A DNA stretch of 40,891 bases from Chloroflexota bacterium (GTDB lineage: Bacteria; Chloroflexota; Anaerolineae; JAAEKA01). A model generated the notes under the pieces. The model did no database searches and was not told where the DNA came from. It saw nothing but the letters and a program-made list of their open reading frames with translations. Where the stretch lies: contig JAYELL010000048.1 in the NCBI GenBank assembly GCA_034717495.1, positions 1-40,891 on the forward strand, read 5' to 3'. This document shows, in pieces, positions 14,771 to 23,187 of this stretch (position 1 is its first letter; the number at the start of each line of letters is the position of its first letter). Made by a program: the position numbers and the translations under genes.

Positions 14771-15670
14771 CTATCCCTTCAGACCGGAAGTGGCAATACC
14801 CTCGGTAAACTGCTTTTGGGTCAAAAAATACATAATGAGAATCGGGATCACTGTGATGACAGCGCCTGCCATCAGGAGTTGGGTCTCCGGACCTGCTTCT
14901 GTCACAAAGGTCCAAAGGCCAACCATCAGCGGTCGCCAATCAGGCTTGGTAGTCACCAGCAGAGGCCACAGGAAAGCGTTCCACGCACCGATAAATGCAA
15001 AGATGGTGACCGTCAGGATCGGTGCTACGCTCATGGGCAGCACGATGCGTAACAAAAAGCGAAAATGACCTGCGCCATCGATTTGGGCAGAATCCCATAG
15101 CTCATTGGGAATCTGAGCGAAAAACTGGCGCAAGAGGAAAATACTAAAGGCATTTGCCATGAAGGGTACCGTCAATGCAGGCAGCCTGTTGAGCCAGGTA
15201 CCACCGGGCAGGGGAATGACATCACCACGGATCATCAGGAAATTTGGGATCATGGTCACCGATTCCGGAATCATCATGGTTGCCAGCAAGATGGCGAATA
15301 GAACGTTTTTGCCCCAGAAATCGATGCGAGCGAAGGCATAGGCAGCCAACACGGATGATGTCAACAGTCCAGCCAACGTGACCAGCGTGATAATAACGCT
15401 ATTGAGAAAATATTTATCGAACCTGGCTTCCTCCCACGCCTCCACGTAGTTCGAGAATTGAGGTACATCGGGCAGCCATTGGCGATTGATCGTCTCTCCA
15501 AGAGTCATCAGAGAGGTCGATAACATCCAGAAAAAGGGCAGAAAGGCCAGAAACGCACCAAAGAACAGGATGGCGTATAGCACCAGGCGCCCAGGCTGAA
15601 TGCGAAAACCTGATGATTTAGAAGAGCTAACGCTCGACTGGTCATCCATGGTGGGTGCCGTACTAGCCAT
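14771..15670 (-). CDS. Carbohydrate ABC transporter permease, MalG type
   Basis: This 299-residue inner-membrane protein of the binding-protein-dependent transport superfamily has six predicted membrane helices; the first is LVLYAILFFGAFLAFLPFF. The EAA loop (LWDSAQIDGAGHFRFLLRIVLP) contacts the ATPase. The C-terminus QKQFTEGIATSGLKG is typical of MalG-like proteins. ATG 15670 is chosen over the longer frame because it overlaps the upstream permease stop by 8 nt (ATGGCTAG), which implies coupled translation. No ATP-binding subunit gene is present; such importers often share a general MsmK/MalK-type ATPase encoded elsewhere. Confidence 0.9.
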   Translation of the reverse strand: MASTAPTMDDQSSVSSSKSSGFRIQPGRLVLYAILFFGAFLAFLPFFWMLSTSLMTLGETINRQWLPDVPQFSNYVEAWEEARFDKYFLNSVIITLVTLAGLLTSSVLAAYAFARIDFWGKNVLFAILLATMMIPESVTMIPNFLMIRGDVIPLPGGTWLNRLPALTVPFMANAFSIFLLRQFFAQIPNELWDSAQIDGAGHFRFLLRIVLPMSVAPILTVTIFAFIGAWNAFLWPLLVTTKPDWRPLMVGLWTFVTEAGPETQLLMAGAVITVIPILIMYFLTQKQFTEGIATSGLKG

Positions 15671-16826
15671 AGAACACCTTCTCTCCAAAGACCTTGTTCT
15701 GGACCAAAGTCAGGGCCAAAATGATTGCAAAGAGAATCAACGCCTGGGAAGAAGCGTAGCCATATTGATTGGCCTTGTAAAAGGTATCGAAAATCTCCAC
15801 GCTTGCCACATCTGCCGTCCCCAGGGCCGATGGCTGTCGCATGACGTAAATATGATTGAAGGCCTTAAAGGTTCCGATGAAAGCAATTAGCGCCAGGTAG
15901 AAGGTAACAGGTGACAGGAGAGGCAAGGTAATGTATCGGAAAAGATGCCAGTTATTGGCACCATCGATCTTGGCTGCCTCATACAAGTCCCCAGGGATGG
16001 AGCCCAGGCCCGCCAGGAAGATAACCGTGTTATAGCCAATGTAGGTCCAGACACCAAAAAAGATGATCGACACCAGAGCCATGCTCGGTCCGGCGACCAG
16101 GCCGTCCAGATTCATGCCAAACATGGCATTGACAAAGGGAGCAGGCTCGAAGAGCCACTTTTGGGGATCCTGCCCAATGAGGGCCAAAGCCTGGTTGGCA
16201 AGAGAGCTTTCCCGGGGGCTAAAAATGGTGCGGAACACGACAGCTGTAGCCACCACTGGCGTGATGTAGGGCAGGAAGTAGATCATACGAAAGAACTCCT
16301 GCCCCTTGATATTCTGAAACAGAATGTATGCCAGCACCAGAGCAATACCTATTTCGGCTGGCACGGTCCCCAACGCATAGAATACCGTGCGGGGCAAGGC
16401 GTCGAGAAACCGGGGATCCCCGGTTTCCTGCATTCGGCCCCAGCCCATCATCAGCAGCCAACCGGCTCCGATCAGAAGCAAAGCGCAGATAACACCGGTG
16501 ACCAGACCCCGGTTGGTCGCAGCTTTAAAAGCATGTTGCCAAACGATGTAGGCTGCAACCAAAAGCAAAATCCCACCGATGAAGAAGACCATACCCTGCC
16601 AGTCACCCAGGGCCTTTTCGAAGTTTCCAAGACCAATGAACTTGCCCTGGCGTACACGCCAATTATAGGTGCTCACATACACGGAGTAACCAATGGGGAA
16701 GAGTCCGAAAATGGCGATGATCAAGAAAGCAGGGAAGACAAAAAGATAGCCTGCAAGTTGCTCCTTGATGTCTATCCAGCGCCACCGGCGCCGGGGTTTG
16801 GGGGCTGGAGATGCTGCGGCTGACAA
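15663..16826 (-). CDS. Carbohydrate ABC transporter permease, MalF type
   Basis: This 387-residue permease is first in the operon. A basic N-terminus (KPRRRWRWIDIKE) precedes the first helix (AGYLFVFPAFLIIAIFGLFP). An extra pair of hydrophobic segments at about 80-130 (MVFFIGGILLLVAAYIVW; GLVTGVICALLLIGAGWLL) makes it longer than the 290-310 residues usual for the family, similar in concept to the extra helices of E. coli MalF. The EAA motif YEAAKIDGANNWHLFRYITLP is intact. Together with the MalG-type permease and the duplicated binding protein it forms a sugar importer. Confidence 0.9.
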   Translation of the reverse strand: MSAAASPAPKPRRRWRWIDIKEQLAGYLFVFPAFLIIAIFGLFPIGYSVYVSTYNWRVRQGKFIGLGNFEKALGDWQGMVFFIGGILLLVAAYIVWQHAFKAATNRGLVTGVICALLLIGAGWLLMMGWGRMQETGDPRFLDALPRTVFYALGTVPAEIGIALVLAYILFQNIKGQEFFRMIYFLPYITPVVATAVVFRTIFSPRESSLANQALALIGQDPQKWLFEPAPFVNAMFGMNLDGLVAGPSMALVSIIFFGVWTYIGYNTVIFLAGLGSIPGDLYEAAKIDGANNWHLFRYITLPLLSPVTFYLALIAFIGTFKAFNHIYVMRQPSALGTADVASVEIFDTFYKANQYGYASSQALILFAIILALTLVQNKVFGEKVFYG

Positions 16827-16957
16827 GGTGCACTCCTCTCAGCAATACTGCCTCTCAGCGTGTCGTCCGTTGGGGAGGATGACGCGCGATTGGGTCGCAA
16901 CAGGGACAATTTAAATCGTTGCCAGGCAAACTTGACCATCCGGGATCCGTAAATGTG

Positions 16958-16987
16958 ATTATACTGTAAACCCCCCTGTTCGCGCAA
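16958..16987 (-). promoter_or_regulatory. Promoter of the sugar ABC operon (minus strand)
   Basis: On the minus strand TTGCGC (16987-16982) and TATAAT (16963-16958) are separated by 18 nt. This places the start about 125 nt ahead of the first permease. No clear operator was recognised. Confidence 0.55.
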
Positions 16988-17036
16988 GACGGGAACCCAT
17001 GATGGTTGTCCTACAGGGCAACACGGCTGCTCTGCT

Positions 17037-19325
17037 CTATCGAGCTTTGCGATTGCTCTTGCTGGCCTGCTTCATGAGAATCTTGTGATAGTTTCTCTCC
17101 CGCTCACCATCAGTTGGGTGTTTCAAGAAATAGCTCCCATCGGAATGTAGATCCCACGCCAGGCGATTATCATGCAAGGCCTCCTGTAATAAATTGATGA
17201 GACGCTGTTGGAGCTCAGGCTCATCGATAGGAGCTATCAACTCCACCCGCTCGTTGAGGTTGCGCCCCCGCCAATCGGCACTGCCGATAAATGTCCGTGG
17301 TTCGCCATTGTTGTGGAAATGGAAGATGCGATCGTGCTCCAGGAATCGTCCCAGTATGCTTACCACACGGATATTCTCACTGATCCCTGGCAATCCTGGT
17401 CGTAAACGAGTATGTCCCCGCAAGATTAAATCAATCTGCACGCCGGCCTGGGAAGCCTTATACAGTTTCCTGATAATCGATACGTCATCCAATGCGTTCA
17501 TTTTGGCGATGATCCTGCCGCTGCCATAGCTCTTCTGGAACGAAACCTCCTGCTGGATCAAGTCCTCGAATGTACTGCGCATGTACTGGGGCGCGACAAT
17601 AACCTCGTCATATCGCTGGCCAGGCGCGTAACCTGTCAGATAATGAAAGAGCTTAACCAGATCGTTGCCCAGCCTTGGAGAGCAGGTCAGCAACCCTAGA
17701 TCGGTATACAGTTTTGCGGTCTTGGCATGGTAATTCCCTGTGCCGATGTGACAGTAGGTCCGTGGCCCATCGGGCTCTTCGCGCACGATCAAGGTTGCCT
17801 TGCTGTGGGTTTTCAAGCCCACCAGGCCATAGGTCACATGAACCCCTGATGCCTCCAACATCTGGCCCCACTCGATATTGTTGGCCTCATCAAAGCGAGC
17901 CTTTACCTCAACCATTACCGCTACCTGCTTGCCCTGCTCTGCGGCATGCATCAATGCCTGAACAATGGGGGATTCATCGGAAGTGCGATAGAGCGTCTGT
18001 TTGATCGCGACAACCCGAGGATCAGCCGCGGCTTCCTCGATCAGTCGTTGTACGCTGGCAGCGAAGGATTCATAGGGATGGTGAACGAGGATGTCTCCCT
18101 GTCGCAAAATGGCAAAGATGTCTTGCGTAGCCTTGGTCTCTCCTTCATGTAACAACCGGCCTGGAATGACCGGCTCCCAATTTTTGTATCTCAAACGGGG
18201 ATAGTGCATGTCGGCGAGCTGAAAACATGCTGTGAGATCGAGCAGCCCATCGACCTCGACTACATCCTCGGGCTTCAAATCCAGCTCTCGTTCGAGAAGC
18301 CTACGAACATTGGATGGCATCGCCTTGTCCGCTTCCAGCCTTACCACCGGCGCAAAACGCCGTTCACGCAGTTCCCCGGAGATCATGGCCAAAAGGTCCT
18401 CGGCCTCCTCCTCGTCCCGACGAACATCGGCGTTTCGGGTAATCCGGAAGGGATAGACACCGAGGATATCCATGCCACCAAAAAGCTCACTGGCATGGTG
18501 GGCAATCAACTGCTCCACCGGTAGTAAATGTTTTTTGCCATCGGGGCGATCCCCTTTTAGCTCGATCCACCGTCCCCGGGTCGGAGGTACTTTCAGTCTG
18601 GCGAAGTGAATAGTTCCCTGCTTTGGATTACGCAATACCACCGCCAGGGAAAAACTGAGATTCGAGATAAATGGGAAAGGATGCCCCGGATCCACCGCCA
18701 GGGGAGTCAGCACGGGATAATAAAAGGTCCGAAAGGTCTTTTGCAGGAACTCTCGTTGCAGCGCAGTAAGATCATCGTAATCGCAGATGACGATGCCCGC
18801 CTCTTCGGCCAATGCGGGCTTCAGCTGTTTCTGCCAGATCTCCGTCATGGTGCCGTGCATGAGCAGCGTGGCTTCCCGGATGAGTGCCAGCTGTTGCGTT
18901 GGCGTGCGCCCATCGGGCGTCAGCTTGCGCACCCGGGCTGCCTTCTGCCGTTTCAGGCCACCCACCCGTTTCTGAATAAACTCATCCAGGTTGCTGGCGG
19001 TGATCGCCACAAAGCGCACCCGTTCCAGCAACGGCGTGCGTTCATCCATAGCCAACCAGAGAACGCGCCAGTTGAAATCGATCCAACTAAGCTCCTGATT
19101 GAAATAGAGCGATGGGTGCTTGAGTGACGCATCCTCGGGCACCGGCTGGGGAACAACCGCCCGGGGCACACACGACTTGCGCAAGCCGTCCGTTTCCGGG
19201 TCCGAACCGTTGCCAAGCTGCTCGTTTCCCCTGGATTGCCTATCCTTTTCCCCAACATCGGTGGCATCGGTCCCCGACTCTCCAACAGGTACGGCCGTTT
19301 TTTTGGTCTCGATCTTGTCTGCCAT
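17037..19325 (-). CDS. ppk1: Polyphosphate kinase 1
   Basis: This 762-residue protein fits PPK1, which reversibly polymerises the ATP gamma-phosphate into inorganic polyphosphate. About 60 charged N-terminal residues precede the N domain (SLYFNQELSWIDFNWRVL; LERVRFVAITASNLDEF). The first phospholipase-D-like half carries the autophosphorylated His in HIGTGNYHAKTAKLYTDLGLL. The second half contains the other catalytic His in RIFHFHNNGEPRTFIGSADW. ATG 19325 is preferred to 19343 because GAGGAG lies about 10 nt before it, whereas 19343 has no spacing for its AAGG. It is transcribed from an extended -10 promoter about 115 nt upstream, separately from the channel gene. Confidence 0.95.
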   Translation of the reverse strand: MADKIETKKTAVPVGESGTDATDVGEKDRQSRGNEQLGNGSDPETDGLRKSCVPRAVVPQPVPEDASLKHPSLYFNQELSWIDFNWRVLWLAMDERTPLLERVRFVAITASNLDEFIQKRVGGLKRQKAARVRKLTPDGRTPTQQLALIREATLLMHGTMTEIWQKQLKPALAEEAGIVICDYDDLTALQREFLQKTFRTFYYPVLTPLAVDPGHPFPFISNLSFSLAVVLRNPKQGTIHFARLKVPPTRGRWIELKGDRPDGKKHLLPVEQLIAHHASELFGGMDILGVYPFRITRNADVRRDEEEAEDLLAMISGELRERRFAPVVRLEADKAMPSNVRRLLERELDLKPEDVVEVDGLLDLTACFQLADMHYPRLRYKNWEPVIPGRLLHEGETKATQDIFAILRQGDILVHHPYESFAASVQRLIEEAAADPRVVAIKQTLYRTSDESPIVQALMHAAEQGKQVAVMVEVKARFDEANNIEWGQMLEASGVHVTYGLVGLKTHSKATLIVREEPDGPRTYCHIGTGNYHAKTAKLYTDLGLLTCSPRLGNDLVKLFHYLTGYAPGQRYDEVIVAPQYMRSTFEDLIQQEVSFQKSYGSGRIIAKMNALDDVSIIRKLYKASQAGVQIDLILRGHTRLRPGLPGISENIRVVSILGRFLEHDRIFHFHNNGEPRTFIGSADWRGRNLNERVELIAPIDEPELQQRLINLLQEALHDNRLAWDLHSDGSYFLKHPTDGERERNYHKILMKQASKSNRKAR

Positions 19326-19444
19326 CTCTATCAGACTCCTCATCCTTGAAGCAGTTGGGCGGCAATCCCAGAAACCATTTTCGCGGGATCATACGTCACC
19401 GTCGCATCCATGAAAGACCCATAACGTCCGACTCCCGTACTGCC

Positions 19445-19453
19445 ATTATAGCA
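19445..19453 (-). promoter_or_regulatory. Extended -10 promoter of ppk1 (minus strand)
   Basis: TGCTATAAT reads 19453-19445 on the minus strand, with no recognisable -35. The leader to the ATG at 19325 is about 113 nt. No phosphate-responsive box was identified. Confidence 0.55.
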
Positions 19454-19492
19454 GGCCTTGTGCTCCTTGGCTACCGATTTCCCCAAGCCTAC

Positions 19493-20317
19493 CTACGAAA
19501 GCAACTCTTCGATCTCCCCTAGCTGGTTGCGCAGCTCAGTAGTAGCCTCTTGATAGGCCAGCTCCTGTTGGTCCAATAGCCGCTGAATTACGAGCAGGCG
19601 GGCGCGGGGATCATCCGTATCCGTTACCGCAACGGGTTCAGTGGACGCTTGCAGGCGGCGATGCCTGGAGGTCCTGAACCAATTCGTGACAAAGCTGGTG
19701 AAAACACTGATAAGGCTGATACCCACTGCCATCAACAATGTCCCGACGATGCGTCCGCCTGAAGTGACGGGATATTTGTCTCCGTAGCCAACCGTCATCA
19801 CGGTCACGTAGGCCCACCAGAGAGCATCCTCAGCGGTCACGATGTTGGCGCCAGCTGCCTGGAATTCTGCTTCCAGGACGAAGGCCGCCGAAAATTCAAA
19901 TACCACGATGGCGACTGCGGTCAAGAGTAGCAGGATGCTTTGGGCCCGGTTATTTTCCGCGATTGTTTTCACCCTTCGCCGTTCGTCGTCCCCTAGTTTT
20001 CGCACGGCCAGCCAAAACTGGATCAGGCGCAGAAAGTGCAATCCAGGAATGCTGCCAAGGATTGTCATCCAACCGTAATACTCAAAAAAGTATCGACGCC
20101 TCCCCCGTTGCCTGAACACCTTGTAGAAACCATCGACGATCAGAAAAAGACTGATCAATGCACTGATGCCGAGGACTACCTGCCTGGCTTCCGGCGGCAG
20201 GTTGAGTGGTAACAGCAGTAGGATCTCATTGATCACGGAGATGAATGCCAACGCCAGTACGAACATCTCGTAACTGGGATTGAATGGTAGTCGACTGGAA
20301 GGATTATCCTCTTTCAT
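19493..20317 (-). CDS. Potassium channel protein (ion_trans_2, voltage-sensor-like N-terminus)
   Basis: This 274-residue protein has several hydrophobic segments (YEMFVLALAFISVINEILLLL; VVLGISALISLFLIVDGFY) and an SGSIPGLHFLRLIQF-like helix recalling the sensor part of voltage-gated channels. The pore module follows: outer helix ILLLLTAVAIVVFEFSAAFVL, pore loop, selectivity filter TVGYGD, inner helix VGTLLMAVGISLISVFTSFV. The C-terminus is a predicted coiled coil (RLLVIQRLLDQQELAYQEATTELRNQLG). It is probably a tetrameric K+ channel. ATG 20317 is chosen over 20353 because AGGAG lies 7 nt before it. The stop lies about 170 nt before the ppk1 start. Confidence 0.88.
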   Translation of the reverse strand: MKEDNPSSRLPFNPSYEMFVLALAFISVINEILLLLPLNLPPEARQVVLGISALISLFLIVDGFYKVFRQRGRRRYFFEYYGWMTILGSIPGLHFLRLIQFWLAVRKLGDDERRRVKTIAENNRAQSILLLLTAVAIVVFEFSAAFVLEAEFQAAGANIVTAEDALWWAYVTVMTVGYGDKYPVTSGGRIVGTLLMAVGISLISVFTSFVTNWFRTSRHRRLQASTEPVAVTDTDDPRARLLVIQRLLDQQELAYQEATTELRNQLGEIEELLS

Positions 20318-20714
20318 CGAATTGCTCCTGCATAGTCTTTGCTTAGGGGACAATACTGGGAAGTGGCGCCAAACATCCCATCGGACTGATCGATTCCCGA
20401 TAACTCGTTCTGATGCAAGTATACCTGACAGTTGGCGGCTCGTCTAGGTTCTGTATGACCTGGCACCGACACTTAATCAACTAAAGTGATTCCTGATAGA
20501 GACCAGGAGTTTGCCAGCATCATCGCCGCTCGTTTGGCCACCTTCAAACCCCTGTCTTGAAAACCGGCATTTTCGGCGGCATCGGGAGCCAATTCAGAGT
20601 TTGCCTACAGGCCCGCATCCTGATTAGCGGAGTCTGCGGAGCGTATCGAGGGGTGCCGGCCTACGCCGTGAGACGGACGAAGCCGTTTGTTCAAAGTTGG
20701 GCAACCCTTATGAT

Positions 20715-20735
20715 CCCTCCCCGAACCGGGGAGGG
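20715..20735. repeat. CCCTCCCCG hairpin
   Basis: CCCTCCCCG (20715-20723) pairs perfectly with 20727-20735 across a 3-nt loop. It is related in sequence to the next hairpin at 20773-20795, so the two look like units of one repeat. Confidence 0.6.
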
Positions 20736-20772
20736 GAGTCGGGATGACGCTACTCTGCAGACCTCAACCGCT

Positions 20773-20795
20773 CCCCCTCCCAGATTGGGAGGGGG
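20773..20795. repeat. CCCCCTCCC hairpin
   Basis: CCCCCTCCC (20773-20781) pairs with GGGAGGGGG (20787-20795) over a 5-nt loop and is followed by a G-run (CCGGGGGGTGGG). No T tract follows, so it is unlikely to be a standard terminator. Confidence 0.6.
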
Positions 20796-20880
20796 CCGGG
20801 GGGTGGGTCACAAGCGCCATATTGAGTGCGGCCTGATACAAATTGAGGAGAGTCGAGGCATCGTCCGGTGCGTGTGCCTA

Positions 20881-20889
20881 TGGTATAAT
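20881..20889 (+). promoter_or_regulatory. Extended -10 promoter giving a near-leaderless message
   Basis: TGGTATAAT lies at 20881-20889, and the ATG of the radical SAM gene begins at 20898, 8 nt after the -10. The expected transcript start (6-7 nt after the -10) would coincide with the start codon or precede it by a base or two. There is no room for a ribosome binding site. Confidence 0.6.
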
Positions 20890-20897
20890 GCAAGAAG

Positions 20898-22202
20898 ATG
20901 TCTCCAAAGGCGTTTTTTCTAAATCCGCCCAGCCTGCCGGGCACCACGGCCAACCGTGAGGGATCTGGCGGCATGGGAACAACAAGTGACGAGCCAAATG
21001 GCTTCGTCTACCCTCCTCAACTGCTGGCCACAGCTGCAGCTGTCTTGCGGGATGCGGGATGGCAGATTGCCGGACTCGATGCCGTTGTCCGGGATCTTGA
21101 CCCCGATACTGTCATCGAACAATTGCCCGCTTCAGAGCTGCTGGTCGTAACGGCGAGCTTTGCGACTCTGGCCGCCGATCGGGCGTTTCTCAACCGGCTC
21201 AGGGAACGCAAACCCTTGTCAAAAGTGCTGGCCATTGGCCCGGCTTTGTCATTTCCCCAGGTTTCCCATGCCCTTAGCGACCTGGTCGATATACTTCTGG
21301 CAGGCGAACCCGAACTGGCCGTTCCGACAGCGGCTCGGCGACTGCTGGACGGAGACATCAGGCCGGGTGAGGTGGTTAATCCCTATGAGCTGGTGCCGGG
21401 GAGCTATCATCCCGATGGCCGGTTGCTGGCACTGGACGCGCTGCCCATTCCCGCCTGGGAGATCTTCCTGACCGGGCGGGATGACTTCAGCTTCCTGACC
21501 CTGCACAGCAGCCGGGGTTGCGCCGCGGGCTGCCGTTTCTGTCCCTATGTCGTTGCTCAGGGCAGGGACCACCGTTTTCAGTCTCCCAGCCGCACGGCCG
21601 ATGAACTGCTTCACCTGGACGGCGCGTTTCAGGCGGGCCATGTCATGTTTCGCGATCCGGTATTCGCCCTTGATCGGAGCCGCGTGCTTGCTCTCTGCTC
21701 GGAGCTCCACCATCGCACCATGAAGCTCACCTGGGAGTGCGAGAGCCGGCCCGAACACTTTGACGGGCGTCTGTTACGGACGATGAAGGCTGCCGGCTGC
21801 ACGACAATCAAGATCGGCCTGGAGAGCGCCGATCCCGAACTGCTGGTGGCACTGGGGCGGGTTGGCGATCGAGATGAGGCTGTGACCTATCTGGATCGCG
21901 TGGCCGAGGTTGTGCAGTTGAGTCGCGATGCAGGTATTCTTTGCCGCATTTTCGTCATGGCCGGCCTGCCAGGCGAGACAACGCAATCAACCGAGCGCAC
22001 AGCCGGGTTTATTCGTAACCTGGAGCCGGCGCGACTGCACGTCAAAACATTCGTCTGGTATCCGGGGATATCGCTGGCGCAGACTGCAGGTCGCTCTGTG
22101 GATGATCGGGTCGAATTGCTGGAAGCAGCGGGAAATTACCGGTCACCTGCCTGGCAAAGAGTGGCTGATCGCTTAAGGCAGGTGGTTCGTGGTTGGGCAT
22201 AG
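20898..22202 (+). CDS. B12-binding-type radical SAM protein
   Basis: This 434-residue protein has an N-terminal Rossmann-like domain as in cobalamin-binding radical SAM enzymes (AFFLNPPSLPGTTANREGSG; LLVVTASFATLAADRAFL; VLAIGPALSFP). The DxHxxG cobalamin-ligand motif is not evident, so base-off B12 binding is doubtful. The radical SAM core carries CX3CX2C at C208, C212 and C215 (SSRGCAAGCRFCPYV), followed by IKIGLESADPELLV. Such enzymes methylate or rearrange unactivated carbons in lipids, cofactors or antibiotics. The next genes encode an HpnA-like epimerase and an acyltransferase, suggesting lipid or glycan tailoring. The N-terminal strand starts right at this ATG, supporting the start despite the missing ribosome binding site. 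Confidence 0.85.
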   Translation: MSPKAFFLNPPSLPGTTANREGSGGMGTTSDEPNGFVYPPQLLATAAAVLRDAGWQIAGLDAVVRDLDPDTVIEQLPASELLVVTASFATLAADRAFLNRLRERKPLSKVLAIGPALSFPQVSHALSDLVDILLAGEPELAVPTAARRLLDGDIRPGEVVNPYELVPGSYHPDGRLLALDALPIPAWEIFLTGRDDFSFLTLHSSRGCAAGCRFCPYVVAQGRDHRFQSPSRTADELLHLDGAFQAGHVMFRDPVFALDRSRVLALCSELHHRTMKLTWECESRPEHFDGRLLRTMKAAGCTTIKIGLESADPELLVALGRVGDRDEAVTYLDRVAEVVQLSRDAGILCRIFVMAGLPGETTQSTERTAGFIRNLEPARLHVKTFVWYPGISLAQTAGRSVDDRVELLEAAGNYRSPAWQRVADRLRQVVRGWA

Positions 22203-22203
22203 G

Positions 22204-23142
22204 ATGCGTCGCGCTTTTTTGACAGGCGGCTCTGGTTTCGTCGGCAGCCACGTGGCACGCGCGTTGTTGGCAAAGCAGGTGGCGGTACGCGTCCTGGTTC
22301 GTTCGCCCGTGTCGCCCGGAAGCCTGTTAAATCGGCTGGATGTGGAACTGGTGGCAGGAGACCTGAACGAACCAGGGCCATGGATGGACACACTGGCCGG
22401 TTGCGACACACTGTTCCACCTGGCTGCCTATTACAGCAGCGATCCTGCCGATGCCCACAGTCTCTACCAGGTCAACCTGGATGGCACACAGGCTTTACTT
22501 ACGGCGGCAGCCGAAGCCGGAATAGCACGGGTCGTGCACACCAGCACCATCGGTACTATCGGACGACCGGATAACGGAAGCCTGCCCTATGAAACGACCC
22601 CCTTCAATCTGTGGCGAACCGGTAGCCACTATGTGCGTTCCAAGTGGTTGGGTGAGGCGGCGGCGCTGCTCTGGAACAGGCGGGGCCTACCGGTGGTGGT
22701 GGTTCACCCGACGGCGCCGGTAGGGGCTGGCGATTGGCGACCAACCGCCACGGGAGGACGTTTTATCGATTTTCTGGAAGGCCGGCGACCTGACTACCCG
22801 GCTGGTGGCATGAATCTCTGTCCGGTTACCGATATTGCAGCGGGCCACCTGGCAGCAGCCATCCGGGGTACACCCGGCAGCCGCTACATCCTTGGACACG
22901 CGGATGGTAATCTGGATGAAGAGGCCTTTATCTCCCTTCTGTCGGAGGTAAGCGGGTTGCCTGCACCGCCGGCTGTGACGCGCAAAGCGGGCCGTCGGCC
23001 GGCGGGTTTGACCGCCGATCCGGCGCGGGCTATCACGGAACTGGGCATGCCGCAAGGGTGCTTGCGTGAGGCGATCGCTGATGCGGTGGCGTATTATGAG
23101 GGAACAAGGAAACGGGAAATAAGTAGACAAGGAAACAAGTAG
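22204..23142 (+). CDS. NAD(P)-dependent sugar epimerase/dehydratase, HpnA-like
   Basis: This 312-residue extended short-chain dehydrogenase has the nucleotide-binding motif TGGSGFVGSH near the start, DTLFHLAAYYS, the catalytic Ser/Thr region HTSTIGTIG, and catalytic YVRSKWLGE (Y-x-x-x-K). The overall pattern is closest to hopanoid-associated sugar epimerase HpnA and dihydroflavonol reductase-like proteins. ATG 22204 comes 1 nt after the radical SAM stop codon (TAG at 22200-22202); a GTG at 22189 would overlap that gene. The last about 12 residues (TRKREISRQGNK) are encoded by an iterated AAGTAGACAAGGAA spacer, so the original stop may have been lost into repeat DNA. Confidence 0.87.
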   Translation: MRRAFLTGGSGFVGSHVARALLAKQVAVRVLVRSPVSPGSLLNRLDVELVAGDLNEPGPWMDTLAGCDTLFHLAAYYSSDPADAHSLYQVNLDGTQALLTAAAEAGIARVVHTSTIGTIGRPDNGSLPYETTPFNLWRTGSHYVRSKWLGEAAALLWNRRGLPVVVVHPTAPVGAGDWRPTATGGRFIDFLEGRRPDYPAGGMNLCPVTDIAAGHLAAAIRGTPGSRYILGHADGNLDEEAFISLLSEVSGLPAPPAVTRKAGRRPAGLTADPARAITELGMPQGCLREAIADAVAYYEGTRKREISRQGNK

Positions 23143-23150
23143 ACAAGGAA
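23121..23150 (+). repeat. Direct repeat AAGTAGACAAGGAA x2
   Basis: The 14-nt word occurs at 23121-23134 and 23137-23150 (16-nt period). It spans the epimerase stop and the short gap before the acyltransferase gene, another case of iterated words in a gap between co-directional genes. Confidence 0.7.
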
Positions 23151-23187
23151 CTGCTCATTCTGCTCGGGCCGGAGTAAAGGACAGAAA

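Larger units (their letters stand above)
20318..20880. other. Intergenic region with G/C palindromes, no supported gene
   Basis: This stretch of over 500 nt between the divergent channel and radical SAM genes has open frames but none with convincing protein character. It contains two GC-rich hairpins (20715-20735 and 20773-20795). A TATACT on the minus strand (20423-20418) might be the channel gene's -10, but no -35 fits well. Confidence 0.5.

Noticed and set aside
16987-17036. A short hairpin (GTTGTCCT...AGGGCAAC) after ppk1 considered as a terminator
   Set aside because: The stem has a mismatch, the loop is 2 nt, and there is no T tract on the minus strand.
20557-20922. A 121-residue plus-strand open frame upstream of the radical SAM gene
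   Set aside because: It runs through the GC-rich hairpins and overlaps the promoter and start of the real gene; the residues look random (Pro/Arg/Gly-rich).
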